NCBI RefSeq assembly: GCF_001677885.1
Contig: NZ_LOCQ01000059.1
Location: forward strand, 186,001-250,000
DNA length: 64,000 nt
Source: Janthinobacterium psychrotolerans
GTDB lineage: Bacteria; Pseudomonadota; Gammaproteobacteria; Burkholderiales; Burkholderiaceae_D
Direction: 5' to 3'
Below the pieces are notes generated by a model, which saw only the letters and a list, made by a program, of their open reading frames with translations, had not been told where the DNA came from and did not search any database. The position numbers and the translations under genes are program-made. Numbering within the stretch: position 1 is the stretch's first letter; each line of letters starts with the position of its first letter. Shown here one piece after another: positions 44,306 to 53,265 of the stretch.

Positions 44306-45009
44306 GGAATCGGCCTGGCTTGCGATGAATCCGGCCACGGGCGCTCATGCAGATGGCGCGCCCGCTCGATCGGACACACCAGCGGCAAGAACTGCTGCTG
44401 GCGCGCCGAATACGCCATCAGCGCGCCGCTGTCGATATCGAAATACCAGCCGTGCAGCTTCAGCAGCCCCTGCTCCACGCGGCGTTTCAGCCACGGGTAG
44501 GTCAGCAGGTTGTCGAGCGACTGCAGGATGCTGGCCAGCTCGCAGGCATGGCGCTGTTCATGCGCCGAACGGTGGCCCAGGTCGCGCCGCACGCGCTGCG
44601 CCACCGGCTCGGCGATGCGCATCCACTGCCCCACGAAGTCGGTTTCCTGCCCTTCCGCCCTTGGCTGCGGTTCGAGCAGCGCGCGGATGCCGCCACAGCG
44701 CGCATGGCCCAGCACGATCACCCGCGCCACTTCGAGCTTGCAGACGGCGAACTCGATGCCGGAGCTGACGCCCGGCGGCGCGTCCGGCGTACACGGCGGC
44801 ACCAGGTTGGCGATATTGCGGATCACAAACATGTCGCCCGGGTCGCTGCCCGTCAGCAGCATCGGGGCGACCCGCGAATCGCAGCAGCCGATCAGCAAGG
44901 TCGACGGCCGCTGGCCGTCGCGCAGGCTGTCGTACAGGGTCTGCGGCTCGCCGAAGTACTGCTGCTGGAACAGGCTGAAGCCGTTGAGGAATTTTTCCAG
45001 TTCTTCCAT
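44302..45009 (-). CDS. Beta-carbonic anhydrase
   Basis: A 235-aa beta-class carbonic anhydrase interconverting CO2 and bicarbonate. Zinc ligands are Cys42, His102 and Cys105, with Asp44-Arg46 as the CxDSR dyad. It starts 12 bp after narK2 and appears to be the third gene of the narK1-narK2 transcript, so it may serve pH or bicarbonate balance during nitrate respiration. The extended C-terminus (RPWPDSSQARPIP) ends on a TAG that lies in the right arm of the REP doublet. Confidence 0.92.
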   Translation of the reverse strand: MEELEKFLNGFSLFQQQYFGEPQTLYDSLRDGQRPSTLLIGCCDSRVAPMLLTGSDPGDMFVIRNIANLVPPCTPDAPPGVSSGIEFAVCKLEVARVIVLGHARCGGIRALLEPQPRAEGQETDFVGQWMRIAEPVAQRVRRDLGHRSAHEQRHACELASILQSLDNLLTYPWLKRRVEQGLLKLHGWYFDIDSGALMAYSARQQQFLPLVCPIERARHLHERPWPDSSQARPIP

Positions 45010-45021
45010 GATGGTCTCGAC

Positions 45022-46407
45022 TCAGCAGGGCATCGGCGCATTCTTGCGCGCATAGCAACACCAGGTAATCGCGATGCAGCTGACATAAAAGCCGATAAAG
45101 GCCCACAGCGCCGCGTCCGGGCTGCCCGTCAGGGCGATCGAGGTGCCATAGCTTTTCGGGATAAAGAAGGCGCCATACGCGGCCACGGCGGAGGTAAAGC
45201 CCAGCACGGCCGCGCCTTCCTTGTTGGCGTCGACGATGGCCTGCTCCTGCACCGCCTTCGGCTTGCCGGCTGCTGCGCGCTGGTGTTCGGTCAGGAAGAT
45301 CACGGGGATCATGCGGAAGGTCGACGCATTGCCGACGCCGGTGCCGGCAAACAGCAACATGAACATCCAGAAGAAGCCGGAAAAACTGCCGCCCACGCCA
45401 GCATGCGGCATAAAGTACAGCACGCCCAGCACGGCGGCGATCATCAGGAAGAACGACCACAGGGTGACGCGCGCGCCGCCCAGCTTGTCGGAAATCACGC
45501 CGCCGGCCACGCGCGCCAGGGCGCCGACCAGGGGGCCAAGAAACGCGAAATCGAGTGGATTGACGTCCGGGAACTGGATCTTGATCAACAGCGGAAACGC
45601 GGCCGAGTAACCGATAAAGGAGCCGAAGGTGCCCGTGTACAGCCAGCACATCAGCCAGTTGTGCTTGCGCTTGAAGATTACCGCCTGCTCGGAAAACGAG
45701 GCCTTGGCCGAGGCCAGGTCGTTCATGCCGAACCAGGCCAGCAAGGTCGACAGCGCAATGAACGGCACCCAGATAAAGCCGGCGTTCTGCAGCCACATCG
45801 CCTTGGTGGCGCCGGCCTTGGTCCAGGTCAGGGACTCGCCGCCCCAGGCGCCAAACACCGCCATGGTGATCACCAGCGGCACCACGAACTGCACCACCGA
45901 CACGCCCAGGTTGCCCAGGCCAGCGTTCATGCCCAGTGCGAAACCCTTGCTCGCTTTCGGATAAAAGAAGCTGATATTGGCCATCGAGGAAGCGAAATTG
46001 CCGCCGCCGAAGCCGCACAGCAGCGCCAGCACCAGCATGGTCGGATAGCCCGTGTTCACATCCTGCACGGCAAAGCCGATGCCGATCGCCGGGATCAGGA
46101 GCGAGCCGGTGGAAATGGCGGTCCAGCGGCGGCCACCGAAGATTGGCACCATGAACGAGTAAAAGATGCGCAAGGTGGCGCCGGACAGGCCAGGCAAGGC
46201 GGTCAGCCAGAACAGCTGGTTGTTACTGTAGGTAAAGCCAATATTGGGCAGGTTCACCACCACCACGCTCCACACCATCCAGACGGCGAACGCCAGCAGC
46301 AGCGCGGGGATCGAGATCCACAGATTGCGCCCGGCCGTGGCCTTGCCGGTCTGTTGCCAGAAGCTGGGCGTCTCTGGCTCCCAGGTATTGATCATATAGC
46401 GGCTCAT
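45022..46407 (-). CDS. narK2: Nitrate/nitrite antiporter, NarK2 type
   Basis: A 461-aa major facilitator with 12 helices and the long first periplasmic/cytoplasmic features of the NarK2 (type II) branch: WEPETPSFWQQTGKATAGRNLWISIP at the N-terminus, nitrate-signature segments GFGGGNFASSMANISFFYP and FAGTGVGNAS. Such proteins exchange nitrate for nitrite. The ATG at 46407 lies one base after the narK1 stop, and its AGGAG is inside the narK1 3' end, so translation is coupled. Confidence 0.92.
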   Translation of the reverse strand: MSRYMINTWEPETPSFWQQTGKATAGRNLWISIPALLLAFAVWMVWSVVVVNLPNIGFTYSNNQLFWLTALPGLSGATLRIFYSFMVPIFGGRRWTAISTGSLLIPAIGIGFAVQDVNTGYPTMLVLALLCGFGGGNFASSMANISFFYPKASKGFALGMNAGLGNLGVSVVQFVVPLVITMAVFGAWGGESLTWTKAGATKAMWLQNAGFIWVPFIALSTLLAWFGMNDLASAKASFSEQAVIFKRKHNWLMCWLYTGTFGSFIGYSAAFPLLIKIQFPDVNPLDFAFLGPLVGALARVAGGVISDKLGGARVTLWSFFLMIAAVLGVLYFMPHAGVGGSFSGFFWMFMLLFAGTGVGNASTFRMIPVIFLTEHQRAAAGKPKAVQEQAIVDANKEGAAVLGFTSAVAAYGAFFIPKSYGTSIALTGSPDAALWAFIGFYVSCIAITWCCYARKNAPMPC

Positions 46408-46408
46408 A

Positions 46409-47719
46409 TTACGCTCCTGCGAGTTGATTATTGATAGGTTGGACATTGGCCGCGCGTTGCGGCTTGAAGGAAAAATGCATCCAGACGAGCGACACGCAGA
46501 CGGTGCCGTACAGCAGCATGAACGCGCTCGAACGCACGCCGGTGATATCGACCAGGGCGCCGAACATCACCGGCAGCACGAAGCCACCGAGGCCGCCGGC
46601 CAGGCCCACCACGCCCGAGACGGCGCCGATATTGTCGGAAAAGTCGTCGCCGATAAACTTGAAGACGGATGCCTTGCCCACCGCCATGGCGATGCCGACC
46701 ACGAACAGCAGTACGGTAAACAGCAGCGGCGACAGGCCGACATGGAAGGCCAGCGGGCCGGTGACGGTTTCGATCACCATCTGCGTTTGCGGATACGACA
46801 GCAGGAAGAAGCACACCCAGCACACCCACATCACGGCCCAGGTCACTTTCGCCGCGCCGTATTTGTCCGAGATCCAGCCGCCAAAAGCGCGCAGCACGCC
46901 GCCGGGCAGCGAGAAGCAGGCGGCCAGCAGCGCCGCGTGTTTCAGGTCAAACCCATATTCGGCCACGTAGTATTTGGTCATCCACAGCGCCAGCGCCACA
47001 TAGCCGCCGAACACCACCGAGTAGTACTGGCAGTAGCGCCACACGCGCGGGTCTTTCAGCACCCTCATTTGCGAGGCAAAACTTTCACCGGCGGGTGCCA
47101 GGTGCGATTTGTCGGTAAATGAAAACAGCCAGAAGATGATGGCCGTGGCCAGCATGGCCACCGCGTACACCTTGGGCAGCATCTGCCAGCCGAATGCAGC
47201 GACGATGCCGGGCGCGACGAACTTGGTCAGGGCCGAGCCGGAGTTGCCGGCGCCGAAAATGCCCATCGCCAGCCCGCGCCGCTCTTTTTCGTACCAGCGC
47301 GCCACGTACGGCGTGCCGACCGAGAAGGAACCACCGGCCAGGCCGACGAACATGCCCAGCACCAGGAAATGCCAGTAGGCGGTGGCATAGGAAATCAGGT
47401 AAATCGGCACCACGCTGGCGAGCATCAGCAGGAAGAACACGCGCCGTCCGCCGTATTTGTCGGTCCAGATGCCCAGCGGCACGCGCACCAGGGAGCCGGT
47501 CAGCACCGGCATGGCGGCCAGCAGGCCGAATTGCGTCTCGCTCAAGCCCAGGCTGGCCTTGATCGGGATGCCCAGCACGGCAAACATCATCCAGACCGCA
47601 AAGCAGATGGTGAAGGCGAAGGTACTGCTGACCAGCACGGAAAACTGCCTGCGCCGGATGCCGGGCGCGCCGGCTTGCCTGGTACTACTGTTATTGTTGT
47701 TGCCATCTAAGGTAGCCAC
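46409..47719 (-). CDS. narK1: Nitrate transporter, NarK1 type (probable nitrate/H+ symporter)
   Basis: A 436-aa MFS protein of the NarK1 (type I) branch, with the nitrate-signature motifs GLAGGSFSVGTPYVARWY and GLAGGLGGFVLP. Type I proteins import nitrate with protons and start respiration before nitrite accumulates. I place the start at GTG 47719 (encoding VATLDGNN...) because GGAG lies 7 nt upstream; the frame is open to 47824, but that extension is Arg-rich and lacks a ribosome-binding site. First gene of narK1-narK2-carbonic anhydrase. Confidence 0.9.
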   Translation of the reverse strand: MATLDGNNNNSSTRQAGAPGIRRRQFSVLVSSTFAFTICFAVWMMFAVLGIPIKASLGLSETQFGLLAAMPVLTGSLVRVPLGIWTDKYGGRRVFFLLMLASVVPIYLISYATAYWHFLVLGMFVGLAGGSFSVGTPYVARWYEKERRGLAMGIFGAGNSGSALTKFVAPGIVAAFGWQMLPKVYAVAMLATAIIFWLFSFTDKSHLAPAGESFASQMRVLKDPRVWRYCQYYSVVFGGYVALALWMTKYYVAEYGFDLKHAALLAACFSLPGGVLRAFGGWISDKYGAAKVTWAVMWVCWVCFFLLSYPQTQMVIETVTGPLAFHVGLSPLLFTVLLFVVGIAMAVGKASVFKFIGDDFSDNIGAVSGVVGLAGGLGGFVLPVMFGALVDITGVRSSAFMLLYGTVCVSLVWMHFSFKPQRAANVQPINNQLAGA

Positions 47720-47942
47720 GATGCTTCTCCATGAATGCACTGGCCGTCTGGCCAGCCGTCCCGACCAGCTTACGTGGCGGGCGCGTGCGGCACTATCGGC
47801 CACAGGGTGGTTTTGGGAAGGCAATCTGAATAGAGGGGTCGGCAGAAGTGACTAGGCAAGGTGGCGGTCGCTTGCATCCTGGCGCGGTTGCGCCTATAAA
47901 CAAGGAAGGTGGATGGCCGATACTGTCGGCGAGGAGATTGCC

Positions 47943-48431
47943 ATGCGCAAGACCGCACAGATCCAGGCCCGCGTGTCCATGCTGATGCATGCGACACCGG
48001 CGCACATTGCCCATGCCTTCACCGACCCCGGACAACTGGCCAGCTTCTGGCTGGCATCGAGCAGCGGACCATTGACCTTGAACAGCAGCGTACATTGGCG
48101 ATTCATGGTGGCCGGCGCCGAAGTCGACACCATCGCCACCCGCATCGACGCCGACTGCGGCCTTGCATGGGATTGGTCCGACGGCACGCACGTCGATATC
48201 TCGCTTGAAAAACTCGATGGCGGCGCCGTGGCGGTGACCTTGATACACGACGGCTTTCGGGGCAGCGCGGAAGACATCATTGCCGCCGCGCTCGACGCCT
48301 GCGAGGGCTACGCGCTGGTGCTGGCCGACTTGAAAACACTGCTTGAGCAAGGCGTTTCCGCCCGTATCGTGCGCGACAAGGCACGCCTGATCGCGCGACG
48401 CAAAAACATTGCCTTTGTGGCAGGCGATTAA
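47943..48431 (+). CDS. SRPBCC (AHSA1-like) domain protein
   Basis: A 162-aa protein of the START/AHSA1 fold: an N-terminal strand (QIQARVSMLMHATPAHIAHAFTDPGQLASFWL), a beta-sheet core with WRFMVAGAEVDTI, and a long C-terminal helix. The first residues and the DPxxLxxFW pattern are typical of AHSA1-family proteins, which bind hydrophobic ligands or co-chaperone targets. GAGGAG 7 nt upstream selects the ATG at 47943 over 47913. It diverges from narK1. Function unknown. Confidence 0.8.
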   Translation: MRKTAQIQARVSMLMHATPAHIAHAFTDPGQLASFWLASSSGPLTLNSSVHWRFMVAGAEVDTIATRIDADCGLAWDWSDGTHVDISLEKLDGGAVAVTLIHDGFRGSAEDIIAAALDACEGYALVLADLKTLLEQGVSARIVRDKARLIARRKNIAFVAGD

Positions 48432-48504
48432 TTCCGACGACCTATGGCGTCCGGCGCCAAAGCCCGCTATGCTGGCGCCACCGTCAACGCCGGAAAAGTC
48501 TTTC

Positions 48505-48882
48505 ATGGATTACCTGAGCCTCAAGCATTTCCACATGGCTTGCGCCGCCACCAGCGGTGCGCTGTTCCTCTTGCGCGGCGCCTGGATGCTGCGCGCCTCG
48601 CCCGCGCTGCAACAGCGCTGGGTGAGAATCGCACCCCACCTGGTCGACACGGCCCTGCTGGCCAGCGCCATCACCCTGGCCGTGTGGAGCGGCCAGTCGC
48701 CGGGCAGCCAGCCCTGGCTGACGGCCAAGCTGTGCGCGCTGCTGCTGTACATCGTGCTGGGCACCATCGCGCTCAAGCGCGGCAAGACGCTGGCCGTGCG
48801 CGCCACCGCGTTCGCCGCCGCCCTGCTGGTGTTTGCCTATATCGTGGCGGTGGCCGTGACGCGCCAGCCCTGGCCGTTCTAA
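48505..48882 (+). CDS. SirB2 family membrane protein
   Basis: A 125-aa inner-membrane protein with four hydrophobic segments and the SirB2 pattern: LSLKHFHMACAATSGALFLLRG at the N-terminus, RIAPHLVDTALLASAITLA in the second helix and LTAKLCALLLYIVLGTIALK in the third. The conserved His in helices 1 and 2 are present. Despite the family name (invasion gene up-regulator) its molecular role is unknown. The ATG at 48505 is the natural start; the extension to 48409 overlaps the preceding gene. Confidence 0.85.
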   Translation: MDYLSLKHFHMACAATSGALFLLRGAWMLRASPALQQRWVRIAPHLVDTALLASAITLAVWSGQSPGSQPWLTAKLCALLLYIVLGTIALKRGKTLAVRATAFAAALLVFAYIVAVAVTRQPWPF

Positions 48883-48971
48883 TGCGCGGCGTGGTCTTTC
48901 GGGCAATGCTACTATTTCGGGCATCACCAGCCGGCCACCCTGGCCCTGCGTCCCCCCCTTGAAAGGCAATC

Positions 48972-49487
48972 ATGCTCTTGTCCGAACTGCTGACCCGAAT
49001 GACCTGCGGCGACCTGGAAGGCGAAGAACTCGAGGCAGCCGTGACCGCCATCACCGGGGCGCCGTCGCAGCCCCTGGAAGACTGGGTCGACAGCGATGCG
49101 CAGGCCTATGCGCTGGAGATCATCAACCAGCTCGGCGGCTATATTGCCTCGAGTGACAAGATCGACGAGCTGCATGAACAGATCCAGGAGATGTTCGAGG
49201 AATTTCCCGACTTTCCCTACGAATTGCTCAAGGACCGCGAGCGCGGCGTGCTGCCCTATTACGAATGGCTCGATGGCGAGCTGGCGCAGCGCGCCGTCGA
49301 CGAAGGCGGCTATGACCTGATCCAGATCGAAGGCTCCGGCACGGATAATATGGACGCGCTGATCGTGTACCGGCGCGACACCGCCGACATCATCCAGGCC
49401 GCCGCCCTGATGGGCGTGACCATCGAGCGGCCGCTGGCGTATTTTCGCGGCGTGCAGGCGCAGATCGACGCGCACAAGCACGGGTGA
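48972..49487 (+). CDS. Hypothetical acidic protein
   Basis: A 171-aa acidic soluble protein with no signal peptide or membrane segment. It has a helical N-terminal half (LEGEELEAAVTAITGAP, KIDELHEQIQEMFEEFPDFPYELL) and a C-terminal alpha/beta part. No family recognised. A purine-rich GAAAGGCAATC lies before the ATG. It is followed after 27 bp by another unknown gene on the same strand. Confidence 0.7.
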   Translation: MLLSELLTRMTCGDLEGEELEAAVTAITGAPSQPLEDWVDSDAQAYALEIINQLGGYIASSDKIDELHEQIQEMFEEFPDFPYELLKDRERGVLPYYEWLDGELAQRAVDEGGYDLIQIEGSGTDNMDALIVYRRDTADIIQAAALMGVTIERPLAYFRGVQAQIDAHKHG

Positions 49488-49514
49488 CACGGACAGATTG
49501 AGGGAAGCAGTCGC

Positions 49515-49868
49515 ATGAGCACGGCCAAATCACCGCAGGAAAAGAAGGCGCTGAGCCTTGCAAAGGACCGCCGCAACCTGTACGGCGAAAGTCCGCATTC
49601 TAGCCGCAAGAACATCAAGCGCGGCAAGCAGAACCAGCACCAGGAAGAGCGGCGCACGGCCAACCAGGCGCTGGCGCTGATCAATGCCGGCAGCTCGGAA
49701 GAGCAGATGATCGCGCATGAAGTGGCGGCCGAGACCCGCGCCAGGCTGCACCGCCTCGATGGTTTCAAAAAGGAGGCGGACCGGCCGCTGGGCGACTTTA
49801 TCGAGCGCCAGCAGGAACGGCGCGAACGCAGCGGCATGCTCGACGGGCAGCCGAAGCGCGATGGCTGA
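49515..49868 (+). CDS. Hypothetical charged protein
   Basis: A 117-aa highly charged, probably helical protein (MSTAKSPQEKKALSLAKDRR...). The first half has RRNLYGESPHSSRKNIKRGKQ, a conserved-looking basic block that suggests RNA or ribosome association, but this is speculation. GAGGGAAG lies before the ATG. No family recognised. It probably forms a pair with the preceding gene. Confidence 0.65.
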   Translation: MSTAKSPQEKKALSLAKDRRNLYGESPHSSRKNIKRGKQNQHQEERRTANQALALINAGSSEEQMIAHEVAAETRARLHRLDGFKKEADRPLGDFIERQQERRERSGMLDGQPKRDG

Positions 49869-50024
49869 TGTCCGCACCCTGCCCAGGCCTTACGCCATCA
49901 CGAATGGCTTCGGCTTTGATCGTGGCCGCAAATGCACTTGCCTAAATAATATGGACTCGCGTACACTTGCAGCCCCAGCCACCCCACACTCGCGCGCGTG
50001 GCTGCATCGACTGCTAGGGATCTG

Positions 50025-52319
50025 GTGCCATCCATCTTCAATACCAATAGCAAGCTGATCTCGGCGCTGCTGCTGGCCAGCGCCGCCGCCACTGGCGAAG
50101 CCAGCGTGCCAGGCGCGGCCGCCCTGCCCGCCATGGTGAGCGCCGGCGCCCTGCCACAGCTCGACGGCGTACTGGACGACGACGCCTGGCGCGACGCGCC
50201 CGTGTACGACACTTTCCACGAGTACCTGCCCGAAAACGGCCGGCCCGCGCCGCCACAGCTGCGCACCACGGTGCAGGTGCTGGTGGCTGACGGCGCGCTG
50301 GTGTTCGGCATCCGCGCCTGGGACAACGCGCCGCACCAGCGCCAGGACGCGCTGGCACGGCGCGACAAGGTCGGCATGGACCAGGATTTTATCGGTATCT
50401 GGCTCGACCCCACCGGCCACGGCCGCGCGGCGCAGTTCGTGCGCATCAATACGGCCGGCGTCATCAGCGACGGCATGTACCGCGCCGACGAGGACCTGTC
50501 CGACCTGGGCCCGGATTTCCCGATCGACGCGGCCGTCAGGCTGCTCGACGATGGCTACAGCATGGAAGTGCGCTGGCCCCTGTCCAACCTGCGCTTTCCC
50601 TACGAAGGCGGCAAGACCTGGCGCGCCATGATCGAGCGCAGCGTGCCGCATGCGGGCGGACTGCTGCTGACCAGCACTCCCTTGACCGGCGACGCCCTGA
50701 GCCATATCGCCGTGCTGCAGGACATTACCGGCATGGGCGCCACGGTCGCTGGCGTGCGCGACCGGGCGTTTTTGGAACTGAAACCCGAACTGACCATGCG
50801 CGCCACCCGCGACGACGACGCCGATGGACTACGCCGCGCCAACCGCGCCAGCCTGGGCCTGGAAGTGAACGCCCGTCCGCGCGCCGACTGGGTCTTCAAT
50901 GGCACGCTCAACCCTGATTACTCGCAGGTGGAAATCGACGAGCCGACGTCCTCGGGCGCCAGCCGCATTGCGCTCAGCCTGCCCGAAAAACGCGGATTTT
51001 TCCTCGAAAGCGCCGACGTGCTGGGCCTGCCGCTGGCGGCGTTTTATTCGCGCACCGTGGCCGACCCGCAGTGGGGCTTGCGCGCCACCTGGCGCGCCGC
51101 AGCACTGGACGCCACCGCCATGAGCTTGCGCGACCAGCCCGGCGGCGTGGTGCTGCGCGGCGGCCCGTATGAAACGGCGCAATACGACCAGTCGGCTCGC
51201 ACCCTGGCCAGCCTGGTGCGCGGACGCTGGCATGGAGCTGGCCTGCTGCTGGGTGCTTTCGCTTCCCGTCGCGACTATGGCCGCGACGGCGCCAATACGG
51301 TGTTCGGGCTTGACGGCCAGTGGCGTGGCGACGGCCAGCAGGCGGCATGGCTGCTGATGCAGTCGAACAGCAATGTCGCACTGCGCGACGAGGGCCTGCC
51401 CGCGCAGCGCACGGCCACCCGCCGCGGTGTGTATGGCTGGGGCAAATTCACGCACATCAGCGACGTCTGGTGGAACGACGCGGCCTTCGAAGCGAGCAGC
51501 GGCGGCTTTGTCAACGACAACGGCTTCGTGCCGCAAACCGGCGTGCTCAGGTTTGAGGTCAACCTGAACCGCCGCCTGGGGGCGCAGCGGCCGGCCTGGA
51601 ACGGCCTGGCGGTCGACTTGTACGAGACCGAAGCGCATCTGGGCCTGCATGAAATCCGCACCGTCGGCGACAGCGTTTCGGGACAAACCGGCGGCCAGGT
51701 GGTGGAGCGCAAGCTGCAGCCCGGTGTCTGGTTCCGTGGCCCGCGCCAGCTCAATTTCTGGGCCAACCTGGGCTTCGACCAGCAGCGCGCCAACCGCCTG
51801 GGCCAGTTGCACGATACGCGCGCCCTGCACTTCGGCGTCGAATCGTCGCCCCTGCCCTGGCTGCCCAGGTTCAATGCCGAAGTGACCCTGGGCCGCCAGC
51901 TCGACGTCGACGCCGACCGCGTCGGCCGTGGCGGCAATGTCACCCTGGACCTGGGCTGGCGCCGCGCGCTGCCCAATGGCTGGGCGGTGGAACTGGACCA
52001 GCGCTGGAACCGCGCTTGGGTGCAAGGCACGCTGGGCCAGCCGGCGTTTGTCGACACCGGCTGGCGCATGCTGGCCATGCTGCATTTCACGCCCGCCGAT
52101 TCATTGCGGCTGCTGGCGCAAAACACGGCCGGCGAACGGCGCGACGACGGCGTCACGGCCCTGGAACCGTGGGCGGAGAAGCAGCTGCACCGCTCGCTGC
52201 TGTATCGTCATTTGTGGCGCCATGGCCGTTCGATGTCGGTCGGCTACTCGCGCGACCGGACAAGGATGCCGGCGGTCACGAACCAGGCGCTGACCGTCAA
52301 GTTTCAGTGGGAAGTGTAA
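50025..52319 (+). CDS. DUF5916/CBM9-type outer-membrane-like protein
   Basis: A 764-aa exported protein. After a signal peptide (SKLISALLLASAAATGEA) comes a CBM9-like N-terminal domain (LDGVLDDDAWRDAPVYDTF; later GMDQDFIGIWLDPTGHGRAAQFVRIN) and a large beta-rich DUF5916 domain with porin-like alternating strands ending in FQWEV. Such proteins are thought to be outer-membrane barrels; substrate unknown. No ATG fits: GTG at 50025 has AGGGA upstream, while GTG at 49998 is an alternative nine residues longer. The 156 bp before it hold no other feature I can support. Confidence 0.78.
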   Translation: MPSIFNTNSKLISALLLASAAATGEASVPGAAALPAMVSAGALPQLDGVLDDDAWRDAPVYDTFHEYLPENGRPAPPQLRTTVQVLVADGALVFGIRAWDNAPHQRQDALARRDKVGMDQDFIGIWLDPTGHGRAAQFVRINTAGVISDGMYRADEDLSDLGPDFPIDAAVRLLDDGYSMEVRWPLSNLRFPYEGGKTWRAMIERSVPHAGGLLLTSTPLTGDALSHIAVLQDITGMGATVAGVRDRAFLELKPELTMRATRDDDADGLRRANRASLGLEVNARPRADWVFNGTLNPDYSQVEIDEPTSSGASRIALSLPEKRGFFLESADVLGLPLAAFYSRTVADPQWGLRATWRAAALDATAMSLRDQPGGVVLRGGPYETAQYDQSARTLASLVRGRWHGAGLLLGAFASRRDYGRDGANTVFGLDGQWRGDGQQAAWLLMQSNSNVALRDEGLPAQRTATRRGVYGWGKFTHISDVWWNDAAFEASSGGFVNDNGFVPQTGVLRFEVNLNRRLGAQRPAWNGLAVDLYETEAHLGLHEIRTVGDSVSGQTGGQVVERKLQPGVWFRGPRQLNFWANLGFDQQRANRLGQLHDTRALHFGVESSPLPWLPRFNAEVTLGRQLDVDADRVGRGGNVTLDLGWRRALPNGWAVELDQRWNRAWVQGTLGQPAFVDTGWRMLAMLHFTPADSLRLLAQNTAGERRDDGVTALEPWAEKQLHRSLLYRHLWRHGRSMSVGYSRDRTRMPAVTNQALTVKFQWEV

Positions 52320-52392
52320 AGCGGAGTCATGAAAATGCGTTACGCCAGGACTTCTCGTCAACAGCAGGCATGTGATACCGATGGAGCAAACG

Positions 52393-52620
52393 ATGACATT
52401 TGACTGGCACGGCGGCGTCATATCGCACGCGACTGAAATCGACGCAGGCTACAGGAACACGCAAAATGTGCGGCGTTTTTTGCTTGCGCAATGCGGCGCG
52501 CAATTTCGCTTTGACAGAGCGCTGATGGCCTGGATAGGCGATGGCGGCGCGAAAACCATGGGCGATGTGGTGACCGAATGGAAGCGCCGCCACAGCATGG
52601 TCCAAGTACCAACACAATAG
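52393..52620 (+). CDS. DUF6434-like small protein
   Basis: A 75-aa protein with the pattern FDWHGGVISHATEID, YRNTQNVRRFLLAQCG and FDRALMAWIGDGGAKTMGDVVTEW, which I recognise as the DUF6434 domain often fused to SAP domains; here it stands alone. GGAG 6 nt before the ATG at 52393 supports this start over those at 52372 (GTG) and 52381. Function unknown, possibly nucleic-acid related. Confidence 0.72.
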   Translation: MTFDWHGGVISHATEIDAGYRNTQNVRRFLLAQCGAQFRFDRALMAWIGDGGAKTMGDVVTEWKRRHSMVQVPTQ

Positions 52621-52639
52621 CTCGAAAGGAATCAAGTCA

Positions 52640-53185
52640 ATGCCTATTCCAGACATGTCGCCGCATCATCTGCAGCGCGCCTGGCAAAGCGCAGCCCGCT
52701 GCGACGCCTTGATGACGCCTGAGGAATCGATGAGAGCCTATCGCCATGACCCGGCCTGGTCGAACGGCATTGCGATGGCCAGATTCGACAACGGCGCCGG
52801 CGACCACGTCATCGGTTTTTTCACCGCTGAAGGCAAGGCCGTGCTCAAGGGCTTTGACCACGAGTCGGAACTCAGTCCCCATGCGCAAGATGAATATGCG
52901 GTCTGGCCCGGCATCTACGACGGCCTGCCGCAAGAGCTGCTCGACTTGCTGCACCACGAAGCGGTCGATCATGAAGACGTTACCTTCTGCTGCTGGAGCG
53001 TCGACGGCGTCTCCTGGAGCACCGGCACCGCGCAGATAGCGGAAAACATGGAGGATGGCGCCGGCTGGCTGCTGCCGATGGTGCAGATGGACGCACAGCA
53101 GTTTATCGAGTGGGCAAAACACTATTATGGCGATCAGTTCGGCAAAATCGGCGAAGCCGGCCTACTGGCGGCGTTTGAAAAATAG
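52640..53185 (+). CDS. Hypothetical soluble protein
   Basis: A 181-aa acidic cytoplasmic-type protein (MPIPDMSPHHLQRAW...). The middle (VIGFFTAEGKAVLKGFDHESELSPHA; WPGIYDGLPQELLDLL) and end (FIEWAKHYYGDQFG) suggest an alpha/beta fold. No family that I can name. It starts 19 bp after the DUF6434-like gene with AAGGAATC upstream, so the two are probably co-transcribed. Confidence 0.72.
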   Translation: MPIPDMSPHHLQRAWQSAARCDALMTPEESMRAYRHDPAWSNGIAMARFDNGAGDHVIGFFTAEGKAVLKGFDHESELSPHAQDEYAVWPGIYDGLPQELLDLLHHEAVDHEDVTFCCWSVDGVSWSTGTAQIAENMEDGAGWLLPMVQMDAQQFIEWAKHYYGDQFGKIGEAGLLAAFEK

Positions 53186-53265
53186 CTGGTCAATATGAGG
53201 GCTGGACGTCATCTTGCCGCCACCGGCCCCTGTCGGTTCGCGCGCGCTTCCGGTATCATGCGGGG

